64,000 nucleotides of DNA from assembly GCA_901472405.1 (NCBI GenBank), contig LR590463.1, forward strand, positions 3,348,001 through 3,412,000, read 5' to 3'. The position numbers were made by a program, and so were the translations under genes. Positions 55,347 through 64,000 of the stretch are shown here, piece after piece. The notes under the pieces were generated by a model. The model made no database searches, was not told the origin of the DNA, and was given only the letters and a program-made list of their open reading frames with translations. Position 1 is the stretch's first letter. Each line of letters starts with the position of its first letter. This DNA comes from Serratia rubidaea. Its GTDB lineage: Bacteria; Pseudomonadota; Gammaproteobacteria; Enterobacterales; Enterobacteriaceae.

Positions 55347-55713
55347 CGCATACCTCAACGTCGCAGAAAAAAAAGGGGTGGCGCCAACCACACTACTAAA
55401 AAATTTGAAGCTTTAAATTTATTTTGTGTTTACCGCGGGCTATCGGTATCCTACTCCGGCCTTTTTGGCCGGCTAGAAGATAGCGACAAGTTTGTCAAAT
55501 TTTGTCAATTTTCAGCCCTATAACTAGCAAGATTACTTAAGCCGCGGAGAAATACCCGGTTTTTTCACCATCATGTGTTTTCTGTGCTTCACATGATGTT
55601 AATCATAAATGTCAACGGCATTATGCGCTACGCTTGTTGTCTGATTGACGATTAATTCACTAACGTGTTTTTTGATTTTCTTTTAACAACACGAACTATA
55701 AGTAGGTACTTCC
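55347..55713. promoter_or_regulatory. Regulatory region between yfbV and ackA
   Basis: This 367-bp gap holds several signals: a hairpin ccggcc-ttttt-ggccgg (55456-55472), two tttgtcaa direct repeats 10 bp apart (55491-55498, 55501-55508), and a 9-bp inverted repeat catcatgtg/cacatgatg (55569-55577, 55590-55598). They probably serve ackA-pta control, known in E. coli to respond to oxygen regulators; the binding proteins here are not established. Confidence 0.5.
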
Positions 55714-56916
55714 ATGTCGAGTAAGCTAGTACTGGTTCTTAACTGCGGCAGTTCTTCCCTGAAATTCGCGATCATTGACGCTATCAACGGTGAAGAACAC
55801 CTTTCCGGCTTGGCTGAATGCTTCCACCTCCCTGAGGCGCGCATCAAGTGGAAAATGGACGGCGGTAAACAAGAAGCGGCACTCGGTGCCGGTGCAGCCC
55901 ACAGCGAAGCGCTGAATTTTATTGTTAACACCATCCTGGCACAAAAACCTGAACTCTCCGCCCAGCTGACCGCCATCGGTCACCGTATCGTACACGGCGG
56001 CGAGAAGTTCACCGCTTCCGCACTGATCAACGATGAAGTTCTGCAGGGTATCAAAGATTCCGTGCCGTTTGCACCTTTGCACAACCCGGCGCACCTGATC
56101 GGCATCGCTGAAGCGCTGAAGTCCTTCCCGGCTCTGGCTGATAAGAACGTCGCCGTGTTCGACACCGCGTTCCATCAGACCATGCCTGAAGAATCCTATC
56201 TGTACGCCCTGCCGTACAGCCTGTACCGCGACCACGGCGTACGCCGCTACGGCGCGCACGGCACCAGCCACTTCTTCGTCACCCAGGAAGCGGCCAAAAT
56301 GCTGAACAAACCGGTGGAAGAGCTTAACGTCATCACCTGCCACCTGGGCAACGGCGGCTCCGTCACTGCGGTGCGCAACGGCAAGTGCGTCGATACCTCC
56401 ATGGGCCTGACCCCGCTGGAAGGTCTGGTGATGGGCACCCGCAGCGGCGACATCGATCCGGCCATCATCTTCCACCTGCATGACGCGCTGGGCATGAGCG
56501 TCGATCAGATCAACAAGCTGCTGACCAAAGAGTCCGGCCTGCTGGGCCTGACCGAAGTCACCAGCGACTGCCGCTATGTGGAAGACAACTACGCCACCAA
56601 AGAGGACGCCAAGCGCGCGATGGACGTCTTCTGTCACCGCCTGGCGAAATATATCGGCGCCTACGGCGCGCTGATGGACGGCCGTCTGGACGCGGTGATC
56701 TTCACCGGCGGCATCGGTGAAAACGCCGGCATGGTGCGTGAAATGACCCTGAACAAGCTGGGCCTGCTCGGCTTCGAAGTCGACCATGAACGCAACCTGG
56801 CCGCCCGCTTCGGCAAAGCCGGCGCCATCACCAAAGACGGCAGCCGCCTGGCGCTGGTGATCCCAACCAACGAAGAGTTGGTTATCGCGCAAGACGCAGC
56901 CCGCCTAACGGCGTAA
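55714..56916 (+). CDS. ackA: Acetate kinase
   Basis: AckA interconverts acetyl phosphate and acetate with ADP/ATP, the second step of acetate overflow. The 400-residue product has family signatures [13 protein letters not shown], the catalytic arginine region [11 protein letters not shown]-like [24 protein letters not shown] and [14 protein letters not shown]. It is followed by pta 149 bp downstream. The frame is clean. Confidence 0.98.
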   Translation: MSSKLVLVLNCGSSSLKFAIIDAINGEEHLSGLAECFHLPEARIKWKMDGGKQEAALGAGAAHSEALNFIVNTILAQKPELSAQLTAIGHRIVHGGEKFTASALINDEVLQGIKDSVPFAPLHNPAHLIGIAEALKSFPALADKNVAVFDTAFHQTMPEESYLYALPYSLYRDHGVRRYGAHGTSHFFVTQEAAKMLNKPVEELNVITCHLGNGGSVTAVRNGKCVDTSMGLTPLEGLVMGTRSGDIDPAIIFHLHDALGMSVDQINKLLTKESGLLGLTEVTSDCRYVEDNYATKEDAKRAMDVFCHRLAKYIGAYGALMDGRLDAVIFTGGIGENAGMVREMTLNKLGLLGFEVDHERNLAARFGKAGAITKDGSRLALVIPTNEELVIAQDAARLTA

Positions 56917-56925
56917 TCTATCAGG

Positions 56926-56957
56926 CACCGCCAGCTCCGGCTGGCGGTGTTGCTTTT
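56926..56957 (+). terminator. Hairpin between ackA and pta
   Basis: A 10-bp stem (56926-56935 with 56940-56949, caccgccagc/gctggcggtg) and a short T tract lie 9 bp after the ackA stop. It could partly end transcription or protect the ackA message upstream of pta. Confidence 0.55.
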
Positions 56958-57065
56958 AAGCCTTATCGCCGCCGCAGACGGCCCCGTTGGTCGCACCGCT
57001 TTGCCGCCCGGCCGCAGTGCACGATCAGGCGACTACCGCATATCCATCGTGAAGAGGACTATTCT

Positions 57066-59216
57066 GTGTCACGTACAATCATGTTGATCCCCACTGGCAC
57101 CAGCGTCGGTTTGAGCAGCGTCAGCCTGGGTGTCATCCGCTCCATGGAGCAGCAAGGCGTTCGCCTCAGCGTATTTAAACCTATCGCCCAACCGCGCGCC
57201 GGCGACGATACCCTCGACCAGACCACCACCATCATCCGCAGCAACTCCACCATTCCGGCCGCCGAGCCGCTGCGCATGAGCTATGTAGAAAGCCTGCTCA
57301 GCTCCAACCAGCAAGACGTGCTGATGGAAGAGGTTGTCGCGCGCTACCACGAAAACACCAAAGACGCGGAAGTGGTGCTGATCGAAGGCCTGGTGCCGAC
57401 CCGCAAGCATCAGTTCGCCAACGCGCTGAACTATGAAATCGCCAAAACCCTCAATGCCGAAATCGTCTTTGTACTGGCGCTGGGCAACGATTCGCCGGCG
57501 CAGCTGAAAGAGCGCATCGAACTGGCGCGCACCAGCTTCGGCGGCAGCAAAAACAAAAACATCACCGGCGTGATCATCAACAAGCTGAACGCGCCGGTTG
57601 ACGATCAGGGCCGCACCCGCCCTGACCTGTCGGAAATCTTCGACGATTCCACCAAGGCCAGCGTCGCCAATGTCGATCCGAAGCAGCTGTTCGCCAACAG
57701 CCCGCTGCCGGTGCTCGGCTGCGTGCCGTGGAGCTTCGATCTGATCGCCACCCGCGCCATCGACATGGCTCGCCACCTGAAGGCGCGCGTGATCAACGAA
57801 GGCGATATCATGACCCGCCGCGTGAAGTCCGTGACCTTCTGCGCGCGCAGCATTCCGCATATGCTGGAGCACTTCCGTCCCGGCTCGCTGCTGGTGACCT
57901 CCGCCGACCGTCCGGACGTGCTGGTTTCCGCCTGTCTGGCGGCGATGAACGGCGTGGAAATCGGCGCGCTGCTGCTGACCGGCGGCTATGAAATCGACGA
58001 GCCGATCAAAAAGCTGTGCGAACGCGCCTTCGCCACCGGCCTGCCGGTGTTTATGGTGGACACCAACACCTGGCAGACCTCGCTGAGCCTGCAGAGCTTC
58101 AACCTCGAAGTGCCGACCGACGACCATCAGCGCATCGAAAAAGTGCAGAACTATGTCGCCAGCCATATCAGCGCCGAGTGGATCGAATCGCTGACCGCCA
58201 CCTCCGAACGTTCGCGCCGCCTGTCGCCGCCGGCGTTCCGCTACGAGCTGACCGAACTGGCGCGTAAAGCCGGCAAGCGTATCGTACTGCCGGAAGGCGA
58301 CGAGCCGCGCACCGTGAAAGCGGCGGCCATCTGCGCCGAACGCGGCATTGCCGAATGCGTACTGCTCGGCAACCCGGATGAAATCCAGCGCGTTGCCGCA
58401 GCGCAGGGCGTAGAACTGGGTAAAGGCATCGAGATCGTCGATCCGGAGCAGGTGCGTGAAAACTACGTGCCGCGCCTGGTCGAACTGCGTAAAAACAAAG
58501 GCATGACCGAAGTAGTGGCGCGCGAGCAGTTGGAAGACAACGTGGTGCTCGGCACGCTGATGCTGGAAAAAGGCGAGGTCGACGGCCTGGTTTCCGGCGC
58601 CGTGCACACCACCGCCAACACCATCCGTCCGCCGCTGCAGCTGATCAAAACGGCGCCGGGCAGTTCGCTGGTTTCTTCCGTGTTCTTTATGCTGCTGCCG
58701 GATCAGGTGCTGGTCTATGGCGACTGCGCCATCAACCCGGATCCGACCGCCGAACAGCTGTCCGAAATCGCCATCCAGTCGGCGGATTCCGCCACCGCGT
58801 TCGGCATCGAGCCGCGCGTGGCGATGATCTCCTACTCCACCGGTAACTCCGGCGCCGGCAGCGACGTGGAAAAAGTCCGCGAAGCGACCCGTCTGGCGCA
58901 GGAAAAACGCCCGGACCTGATCATCGACGGTCCGCTGCAGTACGACGCCGCCATCATGGCCGACGTGGCGAAGTCCAAAGCGCCGAACTCGCCGGTTGCC
59001 GGTAAAGCCACCGTGTTCATCTTCCCGGATCTGAACACCGGTAACACCACCTACAAAGCGGTGCAGCGCTCCGCCGATCTGGTGTCCATCGGGCCGATGC
59101 TGCAAGGCATGCGCAAGCCGGTGAACGACCTGTCGCGCGGCGCACTGGTCGACGATATCGTCTACACCGTCGCTCTGACGGCGATCCAGTCTTCTCAGGC
59201 TGATGCCCAGGCGTAA
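57066..59216 (+). CDS. pta: Phosphate acetyltransferase
   Basis: Pta makes acetyl phosphate from acetyl-CoA, the first step of acetate overflow. The 716-residue long-form product has an N-terminal P-loop-like regulatory domain ([20 protein letters not shown]), a central DRTGG domain and the C-terminal catalytic domain ([36 protein letters not shown]). The start is GTG at 57066 with agagga upstream. The frame is clean over 2.1 kb. A strong hairpin follows. Confidence 0.98.
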   Translation: MSRTIMLIPTGTSVGLSSVSLGVIRSMEQQGVRLSVFKPIAQPRAGDDTLDQTTTIIRSNSTIPAAEPLRMSYVESLLSSNQQDVLMEEVVARYHENTKDAEVVLIEGLVPTRKHQFANALNYEIAKTLNAEIVFVLALGNDSPAQLKERIELARTSFGGSKNKNITGVIINKLNAPVDDQGRTRPDLSEIFDDSTKASVANVDPKQLFANSPLPVLGCVPWSFDLIATRAIDMARHLKARVINEGDIMTRRVKSVTFCARSIPHMLEHFRPGSLLVTSADRPDVLVSACLAAMNGVEIGALLLTGGYEIDEPIKKLCERAFATGLPVFMVDTNTWQTSLSLQSFNLEVPTDDHQRIEKVQNYVASHISAEWIESLTATSERSRRLSPPAFRYELTELARKAGKRIVLPEGDEPRTVKAAAICAERGIAECVLLGNPDEIQRVAAAQGVELGKGIEIVDPEQVRENYVPRLVELRKNKGMTEVVAREQLEDNVVLGTLMLEKGEVDGLVSGAVHTTANTIRPPLQLIKTAPGSSLVSSVFFMLLPDQVLVYGDCAINPDPTAEQLSEIAIQSADSATAFGIEPRVAMISYSTGNSGAGSDVEKVREATRLAQEKRPDLIIDGPLQYDAAIMADVAKSKAPNSPVAGKATVFIFPDLNTGNTTYKAVQRSADLVSIGPMLQGMRKPVNDLSRGALVDDIVYTVALTAIQSSQADAQA

Positions 59217-59235
59217 TTCAGACGTCTGACAGCAT

Positions 59236-59262
59236 ACAGGGGCCGGCAATGCCGGCCCCTGT
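59236..59262 (+). terminator. Terminator after pta
   Basis: A 12-bp perfect stem (59236-59247 with 59251-59262, acaggggccggc and its complement) has a 3-nt loop; the tail is only catttc. It lies between convergent pta and the lipoprotein gene. Confidence 0.75.
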
Positions 59263-59290
59263 CATTTCAGCTATCCACGTTCCGGTTGAT

Positions 59291-59716
59291 TCAAGGCTCC
59301 GCGCCGGTGATAACCTGCGCAACGCTGCCCTCGACGATCTTCAGCGAGAAGCTGCGTTGCCAGATGCGTTTGCTGTCGGCGTCCTGCCCTTCTACGGTGC
59401 TGATTACCACGCTATAGGGAACATCGCTCTCAAAAGCGCTAAAGGAATAAGGAATACATTGCCCGGCAGTCACCCACTCCGCTGGCTGCGGCGGCATGGT
59501 GCTTCTGCGCCAGACCTCACGCGTTTGGTTGCCCTGCCGTTGGTCGATGGCGATGCTAACGAGGTTAACCTTGACGTCAGGCGCCAAGTACTCTGCCGGC
59601 AGAGAGAAACAGAGATGCTTCCCCTGTAAGGCGACCTCTGCCGTATAAAAACGCTGCTTTTCAAACATACAACCGCTGAGTAACACGGCGATGACCAGCG
59701 GATAAATTTTTTTCAT
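59291..59716 (-). CDS. Small lipoprotein, possible type VI immunity protein
   Basis: The 141-residue product has a lipoprotein signal with lipobox LLSGC (Cys16) and Met at +2, so it should go to the outer membrane. The mature part has two conserved-looking cysteines (KHLCFSLP, TAGQCIPYS) and a small beta-rich fold. It resembles Enterobacterales lipoproteins annotated as putative type VI immunity proteins; this is from memory of the pattern. It overlaps the upstream HExxH gene by four bases (ATGA), the expected order for an effector with its immunity gene. Base composition is like the core genome. Confidence 0.6.
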   Translation of the reverse strand: MKKIYPLVIAVLLSGCMFEKQRFYTAEVALQGKHLCFSLPAEYLAPDVKVNLVSIAIDQRQGNQTREVWRRSTMPPQPAEWVTAGQCIPYSFSAFESDVPYSVVISTVEGQDADSKRIWQRSFSLKIVEGSVAQVITGAEP

Positions 59717-60255
59717 TTTAGGTTCTTCCTGTCAGCCGGATCACGCAAAAATCTTTTCAACACATGCTCATAACGACTTTTTAAATCGGGACCAATAATG
59801 CCCTGCATTAATTTCACTTCAAACCATTTTTCTCTCCCATAACGAGAAAGAATAAAATAGTCCGCAATCATGCTAGCTTGCGCTTCCATACCATAATCAG
59901 CTAATGAGTTGTAATCAGGTAATGAATATTTATAAGAGACCAACCAACTCATTACACCACGAAGTCGTACATTCATCCCCATTTGATACTGCCACACATG
60001 TGCCATTTCATGCATAAACCACCACTGATAGCGCGTTGTTTCTAAAGAATAATCTTCTTTGAAATGCTTTGCAGGCCAATAGAGTTCACCATTAGGTGTA
60101 ACAGCTGTTTCCTTATGTTGTAATCCAAAGGGGAAGTATTCAGCATTGTGGACTTTAACAAGGCTGTAGTTAATGGCATTTTTATATATAGAACGTGCCA
60201 GGGTGATCTCACCTAGAGTTAATCTTCTGAATGTACCTCTCATTGTTGTCAACAT
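59713..60255 (-). CDS. HExxH metallopeptidase-like protein (Rhs/Vgr-associated type)
   Basis: The 180-residue product has a zinc-peptidase motif, FMHEMAHVWQ (His82, Glu83, His86), within a short domain that starts LTLGEITLARSIYKNAINYS and contains AVTPNGELYWP. This matches small proteins often annotated as Vgr-related or Rhs-type in Serratia, Photorhabdus and relatives. A peptidase acting in the periplasm or on prey is plausible but not shown. The gene is clearly more AT-rich than its neighbours, a sign of transfer. It has no signal peptide, and no vgrG, hcp, PAAR or rhs gene is nearby. The downstream overlapping lipoprotein is the candidate immunity partner. Confidence 0.7.
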   Translation of the reverse strand: MLTTMRGTFRRLTLGEITLARSIYKNAINYSLVKVHNAEYFPFGLQHKETAVTPNGELYWPAKHFKEDYSLETTRYQWWFMHEMAHVWQYQMGMNVRLRGVMSWLVSYKYSLPDYNSLADYGMEAQASMIADYFILSRYGREKWFEVKLMQGIIGPDLKSRYEHVLKRFLRDPADRKNLK

Positions 60256-60351
60256 TTATTCACTCTTTGAATGTAAGTTGTTGTATTTATTTTAATTAAA
60301 ACAGCTGTTTATTATCCCCTTTTACCATCTGGCTGACTATCCATAATCATT

Positions 60352-60380
60352 AAAAACGAGAAAAGCCCCACTAAGGGCTT
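60352..60380 (-). terminator. Terminator after the transketolase operon
   Basis: A 6-bp stem (60363-60368 with 60375-60380, aagccc/gggctt) is followed on the minus strand by ttttctcgttttt. A second palindrome, ggccggcaagccggcc, is nearer the stop, around 60470-60486. The gap 60256-60492 holds nothing else. Confidence 0.6.
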
Positions 60381-60492
60381 ATCTCGTGATGGTAAATAAA
60401 GCGATAAATAGAAGTTACTGATGCTTATTATCGCCCTATAGCCCCAATTAGTAGGCCTTATAGCCATTAAGGCCGGCAAGCCGGCCACGGTT

Positions 60493-61446
60493 TTACAACA
60501 GCTGCTGCGCCGCCGCCAGAATATGCTCCGCCGTCAGGCCATACTCCTGCTGCAGAAATGCCTGTGTTCCGACCTGGCCGTAGCGCTCCTGCACGCCCAC
60601 CCGGCGCATCGGAGTCGGACAGTGCTCCGCCAGCACCTCCGCCACCGCCGAACCCAGCCCGTTATGGATACTGTGGTTTTCACAGGTGACGATCCGCCCG
60701 GTCTGCGCCGCATAGCGGGTAATCAGCTCGCGGTCGATCGGCTTCAGGGTAAACATGTCAATCACCGCCGCGCTGATCCCCTGCCGCGCCAGCATCTGCG
60801 CCGCCTGCAGCGCCTCGGCCACCATAATGCCGTTGGCGATCAGCGTGATGTCCGTACCGTCACGCAGCACATTGCCCTTGCCGATGGTGAACTGCGCCCC
60901 TTCCTGGTAGATACGCGTCGCCTGTTTACGCGTGGTGCGTACCCAGTAAAAACCCTCCAGCGTCATCAGCTGGCGCAGAATATCGGCAAACATGGTGGCG
61001 TCGGTAACCTCCAGCACCACCGAGTGCGCCAGTCCGCGCACGATGCCCATATCCTCAAACGACATATGGGTGCCGCCGTTATGGCAGGCGGTCACTCCGG
61101 CGTCCGAGGCGATCACCTTGACGTTATTGCGCTGATAGTCCAGCGCCATAAACAGCTGGTCGAAACAGCGACGGCTGGCGAAGGCGGTGAAGGTGTGGAC
61201 GAACGGCACCCGCCCGGTCAGCGACAGCCCGGCCGCCACGCCGATCACGTTCGCCTCCATAATGCCGCAGTTAATCACGTGACGCGGATGGTCGCGCTGT
61301 ACGCCATCCATCGCCATCGAGCTCATCAGGTCCGCCTCCAGCGCGATAATCGGCGCGCCCTGCTCTATCTGGCTGCGCACCATGCCGGCGTACACCTGAC
61401 GCATTTCTATCGGATCTTTTTCCAACTGCACGCTGTCGTTAAACAT
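60493..61446 (-). CDS. Transketolase, C-terminal subunit
   Basis: The 317-residue product has the pyrimidine-binding and C-terminal domains of transketolase, as a separate chain. Landmarks are the catalytic-glutamate region CGIMEANVIGVAAGLSL, FTAFASRRCFDQL, GGTHMSFEDMGIVRGL, and the C-terminal domain IVTCENHSIHNGLGSAVAEV. It should pair with the product of the overlapping upstream gene to form the active enzyme. The ATG at 61446 overlaps that gene by 8 bp. In a PTS operon it probably channels a pentose or ascorbate-derived sugar phosphate into the pentose phosphate pathway; this is inference. The frame is clean. Confidence 0.88.
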   Translation of the reverse strand: MFNDSVQLEKDPIEMRQVYAGMVRSQIEQGAPIIALEADLMSSMAMDGVQRDHPRHVINCGIMEANVIGVAAGLSLTGRVPFVHTFTAFASRRCFDQLFMALDYQRNNVKVIASDAGVTACHNGGTHMSFEDMGIVRGLAHSVVLEVTDATMFADILRQLMTLEGFYWVRTTRKQATRIYQEGAQFTIGKGNVLRDGTDITLIANGIMVAEALQAAQMLARQGISAAVIDMFTLKPIDRELITRYAAQTGRIVTCENHSIHNGLGSAVAEVLAEHCPTPMRRVGVQERYGQVGTQAFLQQEYGLTAEHILAAAQQLL

Positions 61447-62277
61447 GAGTCGCCTCCAGTTCGGCAATCGCCTGTTCAATATGCTGACGCACCTCCGGCG
61501 TCAGCCGCAGATGGTGCGAGTTGTCCATCTGCTCCAGATAAGGCACCCCTGGCCTTTAACGCTGTCGAGGATCACCACCAGCGGCCGCTGCTCACCGCTG
61601 CGCCGCGGCGCGGCCGCCGCACGGATCGCCGCAATATCATCCCCTTGCACGCTTGCGACGGCAAAGCCAAAGGCGCGGAACTTGCCCGCCAGATCGAAGG
61701 GTTTGATCACCTCATCCAGCAGGCCGTCCAGCTGCTGTTTGTTGTAATCGATAAACAGCGTCAGGTTGTTCAGATTGTGGTGCGCGATAAACTGAAACGC
61801 CTCCCAGCACTGGCCTTCATTCAGCTCACCGTCCCCCAGAATGCAGAACACCCGGTTATCACGCTGCGCCAGCCGGTGCGACAGCGCCATGCCGGCGGCG
61901 ATGGATACGCCCTGCCCCAGAGAACCGGTGGTGGCATCCACGCCGCGGGTGCGCAGCCGGTCCGGATGGCTGGGCAGACGGGTGCCGTTCTGGTTGAGCG
62001 TCTGCAGCTCCGCCTGCGGAAAATAGCCTTTCAGCGCCAGCGTGCTGTACAGCGCCGGGCCGGCATGCCCCTTCGACAGCACAAAATTGTCGCGCTGCGG
62101 CCAGTCCGGATCGCCGGGATCGATGCGCATCACCTCGCCGTACAGCACCGCCAGCGTCTCCACCACCGACATGCAGCCGCCATAGTGGCCAAAACCCAGC
62201 GCGGTCAGCGCCTTCAGCGTCTCCAGACGGATCGCCTGCGCCAGCTGGCGCAACTCCCTGATATCTATTGTTGTCAT
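61439..62277 (-). CDS. Transketolase, N-terminal (TPP-binding) subunit (one frameshift)
   Basis: Frame-corrected, the ~280-residue product is the TPP pyrophosphate-binding half of transketolase. The signature pieces are FGHYGGCMSVVETLAVLYGE, LSKGHAGPALYSTLAL, TGSLGQGVSIAAGMAL and the TPP motif ILGDGELNEGQCWEA. One base is missing in a four-C run at 61546-61549: after VKGQG the frame resumes VPYLEQMDNSHHLRL and ends at 61439 inside the next gene. The ATG at 62277 lies 14 bp after the PTS IIC gene. Split transketolases are common beside sugar PTS genes. Confidence 0.88.
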
Positions 62278-62290
62278 TACACGGCCCTCA

Positions 62291-63675
62291 CTATTTTTTC
62301 ACGCCGTCGCCGGATGGCGCGCCTTTGCGTTTCCCCAGCAGGTTGTGCGCCACCAGCAGTGCAAAAATCACCACCACCGCCACCATGATCGCTTCCTTAT
62401 TCATAAAGCGCGCCATATTGCCCAACACGATGCCCAGCACGCCAAAGTCGGCGTCGGAGAAAGTGGTATTGGCAAAGCCCAACGCGCCGAGCACCGGCAG
62501 CAGCAGCATCGGCAGGAAGGTAATCAGCACGCCGTTGGCGAACGCCCCCAGCATCGCGCCGCGGCGGCCGCCGGTCGCGTTGCCGAAAACGCCGGCCGTC
62601 GCACCGGTGAAGAAGTGAGGCACCACGCCCGGCAGGATCAGCACCAATTTGAGCTGCCCCAGCAGGAACAGCCCCACCAGCCCGCCCAGGAAGCTGAACA
62701 GAAAGCCGATCAGCACCGCGTTAGGCGCGTAGGGATACACCACCGGACAGTCCAGCGCCGGACGCGCATTCGGCACCAGCTTTTCGGAAAAGCCGGTAAA
62801 CGCCGGCACGATTTCCGCCAGAATCAGGCGCACGCCCTGCAGGATGATAAACACCCCGGCGGCGAAGGTGATGGCCTGAATAATCGAGTACACCAGGTAG
62901 TTCTGCCCGCCGCTCAGCGCGCTCTCCACGTAGGCCTGCCCGGCGCTGATCGCCATAATCAGGTAGATGACGATCATGGTCAGCGAGATGGAGATCGAGC
63001 TGTCGCGCAGGAAGCTGAGATTCTTCGGCAGGTTCATCTCTTCGGTGGAGCGCGAGTTTTTACCGACGCGGCCGCCAATCCAGCCGGACAGCACGTAGCC
63101 CAGGGTGCCGAAGTGACCGAAGGCGATATCGTCATTGCCGGTAATCCGCCGCATATAGCGTTGGGCAATGGCGGGGAAGAATGCCATCACCAACCCCAGC
63201 GTCAGCGCGCCGGTAAACACCAACGGGATCCCTCAAAACCGGCGACCGACAGGATGATGCCGATCATGCAGGCCATATAGAAGGTGTGATGACCGGTAAG
63301 AAAAATGTATTTCAGCCGGGTAAAACGGGCGACGATAATATTCGCCACCATGCCGAACGCCATGATCAGCGCGGTGGAGGCGCCGTATTTTTCCAGCGCG
63401 ATGGACACGATCGCTTCGTTATTCGGAATGATGCCCTGAATATTAAAGGCGTGTTCAAACATCCCCCCGAGCGGATTTAATGAACTGACCAGGACGGTCG
63501 CACCGCCGCCCAGCACAATAAAACCGAGAATGGTTTTTACCGTACCTTTCACCACGTCGGAAAACGATTTTTTCTGCGCCAATAAACCAATCAGCGCAAT
63601 AACCCCCACCAGCACCGCGGGGACTTTTAATATATCAACCACAAATCTGAGCGTTTCCTGGATAAACATATCCAC
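62291..63675 (-). CDS. PTS ascorbate-family IIC permease (one frameshift)
   Basis: The ~461-residue frame-corrected product is a PTS IIC component of the UlaA/SgaT family, a multi-helix permease that phosphorylates its sugar on import with the IIB protein. Landmarks are FIVLGGGATVLVSSLNPLGG, LTGHHTFYMACMIGIILSV, GQLKLVLILPGVVPHFFTG and TGGRRGAMLGAFANGVLIT. One base is missing near 63229 (AGFEG then PLVFTGALTLGL). L-ascorbate is the best-known substrate of the family, but the transketolase partners suggest a pentose-type substrate; unresolved. The IIB gene lies 17 bp upstream. Confidence 0.88.
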
Positions 63676-63692
63676 CTCGCCAATTGCGTTGC

Positions 63693-63974
63693 TTAGATAA
63701 TGGAGTGCGCAATAAAGTAATCACGCAGTTTGTTTTCCAGCTCGTTAATATCAATGATATTGCTGATCACCACCAGCTGGTCTGCCGGTACGCTGGCGCT
63801 GTCGGCGATGTCTTTCGCCATCACAAAAATATCGGCGGCGCCCGGCGTGGCGGAGGAAAGATCCGAGTGCTCCACCTCCGCCTCAACGGCCATTTTCTTC
63901 AGTACCTTTTTAATATTCATTTCCACCATAAAACTGCTGCCGAGGCCGGAGCCGCAAATTGCCATAATCTTCAT
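63693..63974 (-). CDS. PTS ascorbate-family IIB protein
   Basis: The ~93-residue product is a small cytosolic IIB protein of the lactose/ascorbate type, with the phosphocysteine in KIMAICGSGLGSSFMVEM (Cys7). It takes phosphate from IIA and gives it to the sugar through the IIC gene that follows. The ATG at 63974 has aggtga upstream; an in-frame GTG at 63983 is rejected. The IIA gene and a regulator are probably just beyond the window edge. Confidence 0.88.
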   Translation of the reverse strand: MKIMAICGSGLGSSFMVEMNIKKVLKKMAVEAEVEHSDLSSATPGAADIFVMAKDIADSASVPADQLVVISNIIDINELENKLRDYFIAHSII

Positions 63975-64000
63975 TATTTTCACCTGTCAGATTTTATGCG

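Noticed and set aside
57069-59249. 726-codon open frame antisense to pta
   Set aside because: Shadow of an intact pta; same codon-complement bias.
60523-62388. 621-codon open frame antisense to the transketolase genes
   Set aside because: Runs across two real genes whose TPP motifs are clear; arginine/histidine-rich shadow.

Overview
The window is a 64 kb piece of an Enterobacterales chromosome of fairly high GC. Gene content and protein sequences point to Serratia or a close relative: NuoCD is fused, the LrhA/HexS regulator sits between nuo and alaA, and the order rcsDBC-gyrA-ubiG-nrdAB-yfaE, menFDHBCE-elaB, nuoA-N-lrhA-alaA-yfbRSTUV-ackA-pta resembles E. coli. The genus is an inference from remembered protein similarity.

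Layout: 1-4.0 kb is the Rcs phosphorelay (end of rcsD, rcsB, convergent rcsC). 4.2-7.7 kb is gyrA and divergent ubiG. 8.2-11.9 kb is the class Ia ribonucleotide reductase operon nrdA-nrdB-yfaE, with DnaA- and NrdR-like sites upstream. 12.0-12.4 kb holds what looks like an unannotated hok/sok-type type I toxin-antitoxin locus. 12.5-17.5 kb has a CinA-like gene, a TyrR-controlled tyrP, yfaZ and a catalase. 17.5-24.7 kb is the menaquinone operon menF-D-H-B-C-E. 24.8-32.0 kb is mostly accessory: elaB, a DUF1097 membrane protein, an MFS transporter, and a TPP enzyme/cupin/DMT exporter operon with a divergent LysR regulator. 32.1-47.2 kb is the complete 13-gene nuo operon for NADH dehydrogenase I. 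47.9-59.2 kb is lrhA, alaA, yfbR, yfbS, hxpA, yfbU, yfbV, ackA and pta. 59.3-60.3 kb is a small accessory pair, an HExxH protein and a lipoprotein, that looks like an orphan type VI effector/immunity module. 60.5-64 kb is a sugar operon with ascorbate-type PTS IIB and IIC and a two-gene transketolase, cut by the window edge.

The genes join into a few working units: envelope-stress signalling (Rcs), DNA topology and dNTP supply (gyrA, nrdAB-yfaE, yfbR), menaquinone synthesis feeding respiratory complex I (men, nuo), and acetate overflow (ackA-pta).

Quality caveat: I count about 53 single-base insertions or deletions that break the reading frame of 19 otherwise full-length genes, including gyrA and nrdB, which the cell cannot easily lose. 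About half are extra bases, mostly in short homopolymers, and half are missing bases. They cluster strongly in rcsC, nuoL and the TPP enzyme gene, while nrdA, nuoG, nuoCD, menD and pta are clean. I treat them as sequence errors and give whole-gene coordinates; where a gene is affected the entry says where. No rRNA, tRNA, IS element, prophage or CRISPR array was seen.
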